A model generated the notes under the pieces. It saw only the letters and a program-made list of their open reading frames with translations, made no database searches and was not told where the DNA came from. A stretch of 28,573 nt of DNA from JBBIRM01 sp037441765 (GTDB lineage Bacteria; Desulfobacterota; BSN033; UBA1163), in the NCBI GenBank assembly GCA_037441765.1, contig JBBIRM010000022.1:1-28573 (forward strand), given 5' to 3'. The position numbers and the translations under genes are program-made. Below, piece after piece: positions 1-6,616 of the stretch; position 1 is the first letter of the stretch; every line of letters starts with the position of its first letter.

Positions 1-610
1 TCTCTCCCTTCTCTGTAACCCCAATCACCACTAAAACAGAAACCATCTCCACACTGCCATCAATCCGCATTGAAAAACAGACCCCATCGATAAAGAGATA
101 CTTGATAGACTCCTTGGACAAATCTCTTGTCCTCCACTTCTCTACAGCATCGACTAAGTCCTTGTTCGCACTGCTGATTTCTGTAGGAGAAAGTTTTCTA
201 CCAATGAGCCGAGAAGAGATCATCGAAAGAGAACGAGTGCTGACCCCAGTCAAAAACATCAAACACAGATCCTGGCGAAGATCCTCCTCATATCTCTTGC
301 TACGGGCAATGATCCGGGTCTTAAAATTGCCTTTCCGATCTCTGGGAACCTCTACCTCCACAGGACCAATCCCTTTGAGGGTAAAGCCTCTATCATAGGA
401 GCCATTGCGATGATTGGGATCCTCTTCCCCTGTCCGTTCATAACGTCTCCGACCCAAAAAGTGAGTCAGTTCCATATCCATCAGATTGGAAAGGTATTGA
501 CCCACAGTTTCTCGAATATCCATCCGAATCATCTCAAAAAGCTTCTCTGGCTGCTTTTGAATTTCCTTGAAAAGACTGACAACTTCTGGTACATTAATCT
601 CTACTTTCAT
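1..610 (-). CDS. IS256-family transposase, N-terminal part (cut by window edge)
   Basis: Reading from the ATG at 610, 203 codons remain open to the window edge. The protein begins MKVEINVPEVVSLFKEI and contains the family hallmarks: a GRRRYER-type basic patch (about residues 54-59), the NHRNGSYDRGFTLKG block (67-80), the VEVPRDRKG strand (88-94) and the YLFIDGV motif with D175, the expected first Asp of the DDE triad. Full-length IS256 transposases are about 400 residues, so roughly half lies outside. The enzyme would cut and paste the element through its terminal repeats. No frameshift is visible in the part present, so it may be intact. The family call is firm; the specific IS name is not known to me. 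Confidence 0.92.
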   Translation of the reverse strand, partial: MKVEINVPEVVSLFKEIQKQPEKLFEMIRMDIRETVGQYLSNLMDMELTHFLGRRRYERTGEEDPNHRNGSYDRGFTLKGIGPVEVEVPRDRKGNFKTRIIARSKRYEEDLRQDLCLMFLTGVSTRSLSMISSRLIGRKLSPTEISSANKDLVDAVEKWRTRDLSKESIKYLFIDGVCFSMRIDGSVEMVSVLVVIGVTEKGE

Positions 611-670
611 AGGCGCTTCTCCTTTCTTTTTAGGGTTCTTTGTCAAATCCTATTTAAAGGAAAAGCGCCT
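611..670 (-). repeat. Hairpin just upstream of the transposase start
   Basis: The 15-base arms at 611-625 and 656-670 are inverted copies of each other with one mismatch (AGGCGCTT...AAGCGCCT at the outer ends), separated by 30 bases. The structure lies immediately before the transposase ATG. It would fold in any mRNA reading in from outside and could mask the translation start, a known way for insertion sequences to limit activation by impinging transcription. It could also be a subterminal transposase-binding site. Function is inferred; the repeat is directly visible. Confidence 0.7.
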
Positions 671-713
671 TTCTTTTCAATCTCAGAATTTACACAAGAA
701 ATTATACACTACC

Positions 714-1415
714 TTATCGGCTGGTGATCAGGACTTTAATACCCATTTGGGAGATTTTCTCTGCCAGGGAAATGGCCTCCTCCCTTGAATCAAACTGTCC
801 AATCCTGACCCGATGATATTTCTGTGTAAGAGTCTCCATGGTTGTGATATAGACATTTTCAAAACTTTTTCGCAACTGCTCAGCCAGATTTAGAGCCCTC
901 GCCTCATCGATGAAGGAGCCAACCTGAATGGTGAAGCGTTGAATCTGTTCAACGATAGGTCCAATCACTTCGACTTTGACAAGGGCTGTTCCCTTTTCAT
1001 AAATCCCAAGGATCTGGGCAGCGGCGTAAGAGAGATCGATGATCCTCCCTTCTACAAATGGGCCCCGATCATTTACTTTCAATTCAACAGACTTTCCATT
1101 TTCGAGATTGGTAACCATCACGGTTGTTCCCAGGGGAAGGGTATTATGGGCACAGGTAAGTTGGTACATATCATAAATCTCCCCACTTGAGGTGGGCCTT
1201 CCATGAAATTCACCTCCATACCAGGAGGCTATCCCGTATTGAACCTCTCTGGTTTCCCTTTTTTCGATCTTTGCCCCTTTCAATATCTCCTTTTTTTCGG
1301 CCGGGGTAACTCCTCTCTCATAAACAATCCTATGCCTTGGCCCACAGGCCGCTAACAAAAAGGAGAAAAAAAATATCATCACGTGCAGAAAAGGATTTAG
1401 CCTTCCGTTATTCAT
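714..1415 (-). CDS. rlpA: RlpA-like septal ring lipoprotein with SPOR domain
   Basis: This is a lipoprotein with a short signal peptide ending in a lipobox LAAC (Cys 24 from this start), a double-psi beta-barrel RlpA domain (about residues 61-151, with YGIASWYG, RPTSSGE, CAHNTLPLGT and NDRGPF) and a C-terminal SPOR domain (about 159-233). RlpA proteins are outer-membrane-anchored; some are lytic transglycosylases that cut denuded glycan strands at the septum, and SPOR domains bind such glycan. I chose the ATG at 1415 because GGAG lies 9 bases upstream; an in-frame ATG at 1430 would add five residues but has no visible ribosome site. The reading frame ends at the inferred edge of the IS256 element, so the last residues could have been altered by insertion, although the SPOR fold looks complete. 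Confidence 0.88.
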   Translation of the reverse strand: MNNGRLNPFLHVMIFFFSFLLAACGPRHRIVYERGVTPAEKKEILKGAKIEKRETREVQYGIASWYGGEFHGRPTSSGEIYDMYQLTCAHNTLPLGTTVMVTNLENGKSVELKVNDRGPFVEGRIIDLSYAAAQILGIYEKGTALVKVEVIGPIVEQIQRFTIQVGSFIDEARALNLAEQLRKSFENVYITTMETLTQKYHRVRIGQFDSREEAISLAEKISQMGIKVLITSR

Positions 1416-1499
1416 GAAGGGCTTCTCCATTATGATAAAATTTGCAACATTATAGCGAAAAAAATGGTCTTAATTCAACAGATTAAGCCAAAGATAATA

Positions 1500-1528
1500 T
1501 TGACACTACCCATTTACCCACATATAAT
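1500..1528 (+). promoter_or_regulatory. Consensus sigma70 promoter
   Basis: TTGACA (1500-1505) and TATAAT (1523-1528) are both perfect consensus and separated by exactly 17 bases. The start point would be near 1535, giving a leader of about 120 nt before the ATG at 1654. It points at the small membrane-protein gene and away from rlpA. A match this good is rare by chance in 28 kb, but use in vivo is inferred. Confidence 0.75.
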
Positions 1529-1629
1529 TTCTACATTTATAGAATAAATTTGAGAAGAAATGAAATTTTCGTGGTCACCCATTTAATTTTGACAATCAGG
1601 ATAATAAAAGAAGGAGCAATATCAAAAAA

Positions 1630-1643
1630 CAAGACCTGACCCC
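1630..1643 (+). repeat. Left copy of 14-bp inverted repeat (GACCTGACCCC type)
   Basis: The 14 bases here are the reverse complement of 2018-2031 with one mismatch. The copy falls between a good ribosome-binding motif (AAGGAG, 1611-1616) and the first ATG (1654) of the enclosed gene, as if the repeat had been inserted into, or had captured, the start of the gene. Confidence 0.7.
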
Positions 1644-1653
1644 TTTATCTAGT

Positions 1654-2046
1654 ATGGTATTGTTGATTAGTGGTTTGACATTCATAAATTTAATTTTTTT
1701 CACTCTTATAGGGATTGGTGGCGCATCAATGGCAAGTGTTGAGGGGATTGCCTCTCCATGGCTACACAAAATATTTCTCTTTTGGCTGGTTGCCCACATA
1801 CCTTACGCTTATTACTTCATAACTTTAATTAAGAATAAGAAAAACCAAAAGAAATTAATTGCTGTAAAGCGCAGTATCAAATCTTCAGCTTGGCTGGCTT
1901 TTCCATCCGGCATCGCTCTTTTCATCTTTATGGGATCAAAAATTTCTTGGATACCAGTGGTAATTCCATTGATTCAAACTATAATTGCAGTATATGTTTA
2001 TTTGAAAAAAGAGTCACGGGGTCAGGGCTTGAAATATAAGATTTAA
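1654..2046 (+). CDS. Small membrane protein of unknown function, flanked by inverted repeats
   Basis: A 130-residue protein with about four hydrophobic segments: residues 2-24, 38-58 (HKIFLFWLVAHIPYAYYF region), 77-95 and 98-116. A basic loop (KNKKNQKKLIAVKR) lies between the second and third, so that loop is probably cytoplasmic. I do not recognise the family. The frame is open upstream of this ATG and the nearest Shine-Dalgarno-like sequence is about 40 bases back, beyond the left repeat, so the true start is uncertain. The last ten or so codons (SRGQGLKYKI) are encoded by the right repeat and its flank, meaning the repeat supplies the stop. It has its own promoter and terminator and looks like a self-contained transcription unit. 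Confidence 0.55.
   Translation: MVLLISGLTFINLIFFTLIGIGGASMASVEGIASPWLHKIFLFWLVAHIPYAYYFITLIKNKKNQKKLIAVKRSIKSSAWLAFPSGIALFIFMGSKISWIPVVIPLIQTIIAVYVYLKKESRGQGLKYKI
2018..2031 (+). repeat. Right copy of 14-bp inverted repeat (GGGGTCAGG type)
   Basis: This is the inverted partner of 1630-1643 with 13 of 14 bases matching. It overlaps the 3' end of the membrane-protein reading frame. The pair encloses about 400 bp. Confidence 0.7.
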
Positions 2047-2082
2047 ATTATTATGGTTGGGGGGGATGGGAAAAAGGGGATA

Positions 2083-2115
2083 GGCCACTTTAAAAAGTAG
2101 CCTTCCCTCTTTTTC
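2083..2115. terminator. Probable bidirectional terminator
   Basis: GGCCACTTT (2083-2091) pairs with AAAGTAGCC (2094-2102) with one mismatch and is followed on the plus strand by a T-rich run. On the minus strand the stem is followed by a CCCCTTTTT run. It can serve both the 1654 gene and the convergent nicotinamidase gene. The very small loop lowers confidence. Confidence 0.5.
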
Positions 2116-2838
2116 TTAGTTGGTTTTGATCTTTTCTAAGTCAAGATCGTCAAGAATCACGACCCCTTTGGCTTTCATCTCGTCAATTGCCTTTTGAGAG
2201 GTATCCGGGGCCACACCCCTTGAGAGATTTTTAATCATTATGACCTTATAACCAGCCGAAACTGCATCAAGGGCAGTTGCCCTGACACAATAATCCGTGG
2301 CAATACCGTAGACCACTACTTTTTTGATCTTATCTTTCTTTAAAATTTTATCCATCTCAGTCTTCTTTCCCCCATCATCCTGGAAGCCCGAATAACTGTC
2401 ATATTGAGGGTCCATCCCCTTCTTGACGACCGCCTTGAATAATTTTTTATCCAGGAGGATTTCCGCCCCGGGAGTCTTCTGGACGCAGTGAGGGGGCCAG
2501 AGCACCTGATCCTTTCCATGGAGTTTGATAACATCGAAAGCCTTCTTCCCAGGATGGTTGGTGAAGAACGAGGCATGATTCTTGGGATGCCAATCCTGAG
2601 TGGCATATATTGGATAGCCCGCAGACTTCAGTTTCTTTGTGGCCTCTTCAACGGCCTTAATATAGGCCTCATCTGTTCCCTCCACAGCCAAAGAGCCATT
2701 CTTAAATTTTGTGAAGTCTCCCTGAAGATCCACCACAATGACGCCAATTTTCACAGTCTCCTTTGCCATAGCAAAACCTCCTAAAACCAGTGTAAAGATA
2801 CACACCCCACCTAATAAAATTGTACCATATCTTTTCAT
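2116..2838 (-). CDS. pncA: Exported nicotinamidase (isochorismatase-fold, PncA-like)
   Basis: Nicotinamidase hydrolyses nicotinamide to nicotinate and ammonia in NAD salvage. All family landmarks are visible: catalytic D37 (VVDLQ), a metal-site DWHPKNH (D82, H84, H88), LWPPHCVQ (H117), a K-K-G lysine (about K140) and the nucleophile C184 in TDYCVRAT. Unlike typical cytoplasmic PncA, the protein starts with a clear signal peptide (hydrophobic residues 6-22) and a likely cleavage after AMA at residue 25, so it should act in the periplasm or outside. A strong ribosome site (AAGGAGGTG) lies just before the ATG. The gene stands alone between terminators and the aminotransferase gene. Pyrazinamidase-type or other isochorismatase activity is possible, but the H-x-x-x-H and WP-x-HC motifs favour nicotinamidase. 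Confidence 0.88.
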   Translation of the reverse strand: MKRYGTILLGGVCIFTLVLGGFAMAKETVKIGVIVVDLQGDFTKFKNGSLAVEGTDEAYIKAVEEATKKLKSAGYPIYATQDWHPKNHASFFTNHPGKKAFDVIKLHGKDQVLWPPHCVQKTPGAEILLDKKLFKAVVKKGMDPQYDSYSGFQDDGGKKTEMDKILKKDKIKKVVVYGIATDYCVRATALDAVSAGYKVIMIKNLSRGVAPDTSQKAIDEMKAKGVVILDDLDLEKIKTN

Positions 2839-2900
2839 AAAGCACCTCCTTAATGGAATTTGGATTGTGGATTAAACTCGAATCTCATAATCCCCAATTA

Positions 2901-4232
2901 TTATCCTGTCATCTCTTTTGTCACCTCTATTGTTGCCTGGATTATCCTCTCGATGTCCTCTTCAGAATGGGCAGTTGAAAGACTACCCCCTCCATGCATC
3001 ACATAAACCCCCCGGGTCAACATCCTGATCCTAAACTCCCCCTCCCTCTTCTCGAGGTCAGTGAATTGATGGATGGCATGGGGAGAATTGAAGAGAACAT
3101 CCTTTTTAAGAGGGAAATGGACTTGATAGAGGGAGGCGATCCCTGTAACCGTAGCGGTTAAGGATTCCCGATCAAAAGCCTCCCACAGCCTTTTTCTCAA
3201 TCTCCCCCCTTTTTCCTCCAGAGAGGAATAGACTTCCTTAGAATGGTCTTTTAAGTATTTTAGCATAGCAAGCCCTGCCGAAACAGTAAAGGGGTGAGCA
3301 GAAAAGGTTCCTCCTCCGATGAGAATTCTCTCCCATTTGTTGCTCTTTCTTTTAGGAGAGGCCTTCTCCAATATCTCTCTTCTCCCTACCAGAGCCCCTA
3401 CTGGAAATCCACCCCCTACAATTTTTCCAAGGGTAGTTAGATCGGGAAGGATGCCCCATCTCTGCTGGGACCCTCCTAAGGCAACTCTAAAGCCCGAAAT
3501 CACTTCGTCGAAGATCAAAAGGGCACCAAGCCTCTCGGTTTCTGTCCGAAGCATACGAAGATATTCAATGGATGCAGGGGAGAATCCCCCCTCACCCACC
3601 ACAGGTTCAAGGATAATCCCTGCCAAATCATTTCTGTTTTGCTCAATGATTTCCTGTGATCCTTCAATATCATTAAATGGAATCACCTTCGTATATCTCT
3701 GTAATTCCGGAAGAAGACCGAGGCTTTCCTCCTTTTCATACGGCCTCTTAATCCCTACTGTGAGATCAGAATTTCCACCATGCCATCCCCCTGCAATCTT
3801 TAGAATCGTCTTCTTCCCTGTGAATGCCCTCGCAAGACGAACCCCATACATGGTAGCCTCCGTTCCAGAGCAACAGAACCTAACCATTTCTGCAGAAGGG
3901 ACCAATTCACAAATCAACTCTGCCCACTCTACCTGTTTCTCAAAAAGGATTCCCCAATGAATTCCCTCTTTCAACTGTTTTTCTATTGCCTCAATGATGA
4001 CCTTTGGTTGGTGGCCCAGGATATGGGTATAATGGCCCATCCAGAGATCAATATATTCATTTCCATCAACATCCCAAATTTTTGACCCCTTCCCATTTTT
4101 AACAAAGAGGGGGTAGGGTGGAAAGTAGTGAATGTTGTGAGAAACACCCCCTGGCATTATCCCCTTAGCCCTTTTAAAGAGTCTTTCAGAAAGGGGTGTT
4201 TTTTTATTGTATGCATCAAAAAAAGAATTCAC
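2901..4232 (-). CDS. Class III aminotransferase, glutamate-1-semialdehyde aminomutase-like
   Basis: A 443-residue PLP enzyme of the HemL-like branch. From this start: the N-terminal PLSERLFKRAKGIMPGGV, SGTEA phosphate-binding motif (122-126), GWHGG, the DEVISGFR motif with PLP-contacting D242 and the Schiff-base lysine K270 in TLGKIVGGGFPVGA. HemL-type enzymes move an amino group within glutamate-1-semialdehyde, but several paralogues use other amino acids, so the substrate is open. I chose the GTG at 4232 because GGAGG lies 7 bases upstream and the encoded MNSFFDAYNKKTPLSERLF is the family's usual beginning; the frame continues back to a TTG at 4307. It is downstream of, and probably cotranscribed with, the DUF4392 gene. 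No haem-synthesis genes are nearby. Confidence 0.85.
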   Translation of the reverse strand: MNSFFDAYNKKTPLSERLFKRAKGIMPGGVSHNIHYFPPYPLFVKNGKGSKIWDVDGNEYIDLWMGHYTHILGHQPKVIIEAIEKQLKEGIHWGILFEKQVEWAELICELVPSAEMVRFCCSGTEATMYGVRLARAFTGKKTILKIAGGWHGGNSDLTVGIKRPYEKEESLGLLPELQRYTKVIPFNDIEGSQEIIEQNRNDLAGIILEPVVGEGGFSPASIEYLRMLRTETERLGALLIFDEVISGFRVALGGSQQRWGILPDLTTLGKIVGGGFPVGALVGRREILEKASPKRKSNKWERILIGGGTFSAHPFTVSAGLAMLKYLKDHSKEVYSSLEEKGGRLRKRLWEAFDRESLTATVTGIASLYQVHFPLKKDVLFNSPHAIHQFTDLEKREGEFRIRMLTRGVYVMHGGGSLSTAHSEEDIERIIQATIEVTKEMTG

Positions 4233-4367
4233 AGCACAACCTCCAGAATTATAATCTTTCATATCACATTTTTGGTGGAAGGGGAAATCATTTTCAATTT
4301 CCTCCAAAGATCGGGCAGAATGAACCTTTACCCGTCAGAAAACCCATAGCCTGCAGTGGGGGTTAAC

Positions 4368-5456
4368 TTATTCCAAGGCAATTTCTTTTACCCTTCCGAT
4401 CAATCTCATATAGTCCATGAACTCAATTCCATCCACTGAATGGTCCTGTTTCCAGGTCATCCCGTCCACTGCTGGGCCGTGATGGATGAGATAATTTAAG
4501 ACCATTCCTTCTCTTTGGGGAGTAATTTTTTTTAACATGTCAAGCCTTCCCAAAACCAAGGCTACACCTGTAAGCAAGGCATATCCTCCCCAATTGGAGA
4601 TACCAGAAGAGACAAAATAGTCTGTTTTTATTCTACAGCAGAAGACAGGTTCTCGATAGGTCGTTGAATGATCCTTAAAGGTCTCCCAGGGGATTCTTCC
4701 TGCCCCAATTTCATTTCCCCTGTCTCCTATGCCAATACTTTCAAAAGGCAAACCCCATCTGTTTTGAAATTCAATAAGGAGGTGTGTCTTGGCAGTAAAT
4801 CTGGTGATGTCCTCCAAACGGGAATTGAAACATCGGTTTCTTATCGAAGGGGGGAGAATGGAATTAAATTCTTTTATAGGAGGCATTACATTCCTCTCCT
4901 GAGCAAGAAAGGATTCAAGCGTATGGTTGGGTCCTACCCTTTCTATATAGATGAGATGGGTTAGATCTTTGCCCAAAGGGCCATTAAAAAATTCCTCTAC
5001 AAATTGAATGGATAAAGGACTCCTTTTTTCTTCAATATCCAGCCCATTAGTAGAATTTTGATCTGAATGCTCTATGGGAAAACAGGTAATTGGGATCTCC
5101 TTTTCAGAGAGATTGAGTACTTTCATTCCTGCCCTAATCGCTGGAATTGTGTATTGATCAGAGAGTAGGGAAACCTTCAGCCCCAGGTAGCTCAGCCCCT
5201 CTGCAAGGATGAGGGCTCCTAAGGGGCCATCCGTTTCTGTTGCAGGAGGTTTGGCTCCTGGGACATAGAGCCCAGTCACAATCGTCACTTTTCGACCATT
5301 CTGGACAAGGGACTGAACCGCACCAATTAAGTTGGAATAAGGGACGAGGGTTAGATTCTCCCATTGGTAACTTTTATGGGAGATTAGGGAGGTGGGGAAA
5401 TTGATGACCTCCTCAATCATTAAAATTTTGTCACGAATGTGTTCTGGAAGAATCAT
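4368..5456 (-). CDS. D-glutamate cyclase-like protein (DUF4392)
   Basis: A 362-residue soluble protein matching the DUF4392 domain found as the C-terminal half of animal D-glutamate cyclase, which turns D-glutamate into 5-oxo-D-proline. Supporting motifs are TGLYVPGAKPPATETDGPLGA (about 61-81, split here as a nucleotide/substrate loop), IERVGPN (171-177), the highly characteristic GDRGNEIGAG (244-253) and SGISNWGGYAL (284-294). No signal peptide is visible. It lies 135 bases upstream of the HemL-like aminotransferase on the same strand, suggesting a shared amino-acid pathway around glutamate or an analogue. The biochemical role of stand-alone bacterial members is poorly known, so the activity is inferred from the family. 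No clear ribosome-binding site precedes the ATG. Confidence 0.78.
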   Translation of the reverse strand: MILPEHIRDKILMIEEVINFPTSLISHKSYQWENLTLVPYSNLIGAVQSLVQNGRKVTIVTGLYVPGAKPPATETDGPLGALILAEGLSYLGLKVSLLSDQYTIPAIRAGMKVLNLSEKEIPITCFPIEHSDQNSTNGLDIEEKRSPLSIQFVEEFFNGPLGKDLTHLIYIERVGPNHTLESFLAQERNVMPPIKEFNSILPPSIRNRCFNSRLEDITRFTAKTHLLIEFQNRWGLPFESIGIGDRGNEIGAGRIPWETFKDHSTTYREPVFCCRIKTDYFVSSGISNWGGYALLTGVALVLGRLDMLKKITPQREGMVLNYLIHHGPAVDGMTWKQDHSVDGIEFMDYMRLIGRVKEIALE

Positions 5457-5525
5457 AAAACTAAAATCGAAAGGAAGAAAGGATATAGAAAAAAGGTTTT
5501 AACACCATGCCCAATAGCCTCTTTC

Positions 5526-6176
5526 CTACGCCTTTATTTTTAAGCCATAGTCGCACCATCTTCGGATCCCACATTGGTCACAAAGGGGCTTTCTTGCAAT
5601 ACAGGTCCTTCTGCCATGCCATATTAGGAGGTTTGAGAAGTGGGTCCATTCTTCTCTTGGAACGATCTCCATCAGATCAAACTCAATCTTCATTGGGTCA
5701 TCCTTCTTAGTGAGACCTATCCTCCGACTTACCCGATGCACATGTGTATCCACAGGGATCCCGGGTATTCCAAAGGCATTCCCGAGGATTACATTGGCTG
5801 TTTTTCGTCCAACTCCGGGCAGAGATGTCAACTCTTCCAAAGTTTTTGGGACCTCCCCTCCAAATCGGGATACCAATTCTTGACAACACTTTTGAATCGA
5901 TTTTGCTTTATTCCGGTAAAACCCGGTTGGACGAATATCCTCCTCTAATTCTTCGATGTTTACTTTTAAGTAGTCTTTAGCGGTTCGATACTTCTTAAAG
6001 AGGGTTTGAGTGACCTGATTTACTTTGACATCTGTGCATTGAGCAGAGAGAATAGTAGCAATGAGAAGTTCAAGGGGGTTGGAGAATTTTAGTGCGATTC
6101 TTGAATCCGGGATCTCCTTTGAAAGAATTTTTATGATCTCTTTTACCCTTTTTTGATTGGATTGTTTTTCCATCAT
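5526..6176 (-). CDS. nth: Endonuclease III (DNA glycosylase/AP lyase)
   Basis: A 216-residue base-excision-repair enzyme that removes oxidised pyrimidines and nicks abasic sites. It has the helix-hairpin-helix LPGVGRKTAN with catalytic lysine K125, the catalytic aspartate D143 in VDTHVHR and the C-terminal iron-sulfur loop C192-X6-C199-X2-C202-X5-C208. The length is normal for the family. Two consecutive ATGs (6174-6176 and 6171-6173) follow a GGGAGGGG ribosome site; the second has the better spacing. It is divergent from the signalling operon and 70 bases upstream of the DUF4392 gene, with which it may be cotranscribed by position only. Confidence 0.97.
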   Translation of the reverse strand: MMEKQSNQKRVKEIIKILSKEIPDSRIALKFSNPLELLIATILSAQCTDVKVNQVTQTLFKKYRTAKDYLKVNIEELEEDIRPTGFYRNKAKSIQKCCQELVSRFGGEVPKTLEELTSLPGVGRKTANVILGNAFGIPGIPVDTHVHRVSRRIGLTKKDDPMKIEFDLMEIVPREEWTHFSNLLIWHGRRTCIARKPLCDQCGIRRWCDYGLKIKA

Positions 6177-6234
6177 CCCCTCCCAAATAACTTTGTCAGA
6201 GTCCTTTAAACCTCATTTTAACTGAAAGATTATT

Positions 6235-6277
6235 ATATCACCATGATATTCTTATCTATTCAGAGACAAAAATTGTC
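6235..6277. promoter_or_regulatory. Two small dyads upstream of the sigma54-type promoter (possible activator sites)
   Basis: ATATCA-CCA-TGATAT (6235-6249) and GACAA-AAA-TTGTC (6265-6277) are perfect short inverted repeats about 80-120 bases upstream of the -24 element. That is the usual distance for enhancer sites of NtrC-type activators. Neither is seen in the same form at the second sigma54-type promoter, and AT-rich DNA makes such dyads common, so this is tentative. Confidence 0.3.
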
Positions 6278-6353
6278 ATTATTTTTTATTCCATAATATA
6301 GATTTTACTAAAAATCTCTTTAAAATTAATGAGTTAATTCACCTCAGGTCTTT

Positions 6354-6369
6354 TGGTATAGAAAATGCT
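6354..6369 (+). promoter_or_regulatory. Sigma54-type (-24/-12) promoter of the signalling operon
   Basis: TGGTAT with GG at 6355-6356 and ATGCT with GC at 6367-6368 have the exact 12-base GG-to-GC spacing needed for sigma54. The start point would be about 6380, some 30 bases before the first gene of the five-gene operon. An NtrC-type activator is encoded 8 kb downstream in the same cluster. Confidence 0.55.
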
Positions 6370-6408
6370 ATCAATCCATGTAAAGTCCGATATAAAAGGT
6401 GAAAAACA

Positions 6409-6597
6409 ATGATAAACGAAAGAGAAGATATAGTAATGACCACTCAGGAGGCCTGTAATTACCTAAGGATTTCAAGACCTACCTATTTAAAGTATCTCTA
6501 TGAGGGAAGAATCAAGGGGGCAAAAGCAGGAAGGGGATGGAAAGTTCTAAAATCAGAGTTGGATCGATTCCTTAAGGGTGAGAATTCCAACAATTAA
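6409..6597 (+). CDS. Small excisionase-type helix-turn-helix DNA-binding protein
   Basis: A 62-residue protein consisting almost entirely of one winged helix-turn-helix of the MerR/excisionase (HTH_17) type: TTQEACNYLRISRPTYLKYLYEG for the recognition region, then the wing KAGRGWKVLKSELDRFL. Such domains bind DNA, often as helpers of recombinases, but stand-alone versions are also found in signalling operons. There is no integrase nearby, so a local transcription or DNA-architecture role is more likely than excision. AAGGTG lies 7 bases before the ATG. It is the first gene after the sigma54-type promoter and is followed 19 bases later by the HEAT-repeat gene. Confidence 0.85.
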   Translation: MINEREDIVMTTQEACNYLRISRPTYLKYLYEGRIKGAKAGRGWKVLKSELDRFLKGENSNN

Positions 6598-6616
6598 GTC
6601 CAAGAAGGAGTTTTAA

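Larger units (their letters stand above)
1..713 (-). mobile_element. IS256-family insertion sequence, transposase-5' end (partial)
   Basis: The element enters from the left edge and carries the first two fifths or so of an IS256 (Mutator-type) transposase on the minus strand. Its outer boundary is judged to lie near 710: non-coding sequence with a strong hairpin runs from the transposase start to an AT-rich stretch (686-712), and the neighbouring rlpA-like gene stops at 714. The far end, the second inverted repeat and any target duplication are outside the window, so the exact boundary is inferred rather than shown. Confidence 0.6.

Noticed and set aside
1504..1511. ACACTACC shared by the IS256 end (706-713) and the region near 1504, suggesting an IS remnant
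   Set aside because: Only eight bases match, and they lie within the promoter spacer; this is expected by chance.
3319..3960. A 213-codon plus-strand open frame inside the aminotransferase gene
   Set aside because: It is antisense to a well-conserved enzyme; the product is Ser/Pro/Arg-rich with no recognisable domain and no ribosome site.
4230..4307. A 10-codon frame (MISPSTKNVI) with a GGAGGA ribosome site whose stop overlaps an ATG in the aminotransferase frame, resembling a translational-coupling leader
   Set aside because: The stronger, better-spaced GGAGG before the GTG at 4232 explains the start without a leader peptide, and the short frame has no amino-acid bias suggesting attenuation.
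6409..6597. Excisionase-like gene as evidence of an integrated element
   Set aside because: No integrase, attachment-site repeat or other phage gene is near, and the gene is tightly linked to the signalling operon, so a regulatory role is more likely.
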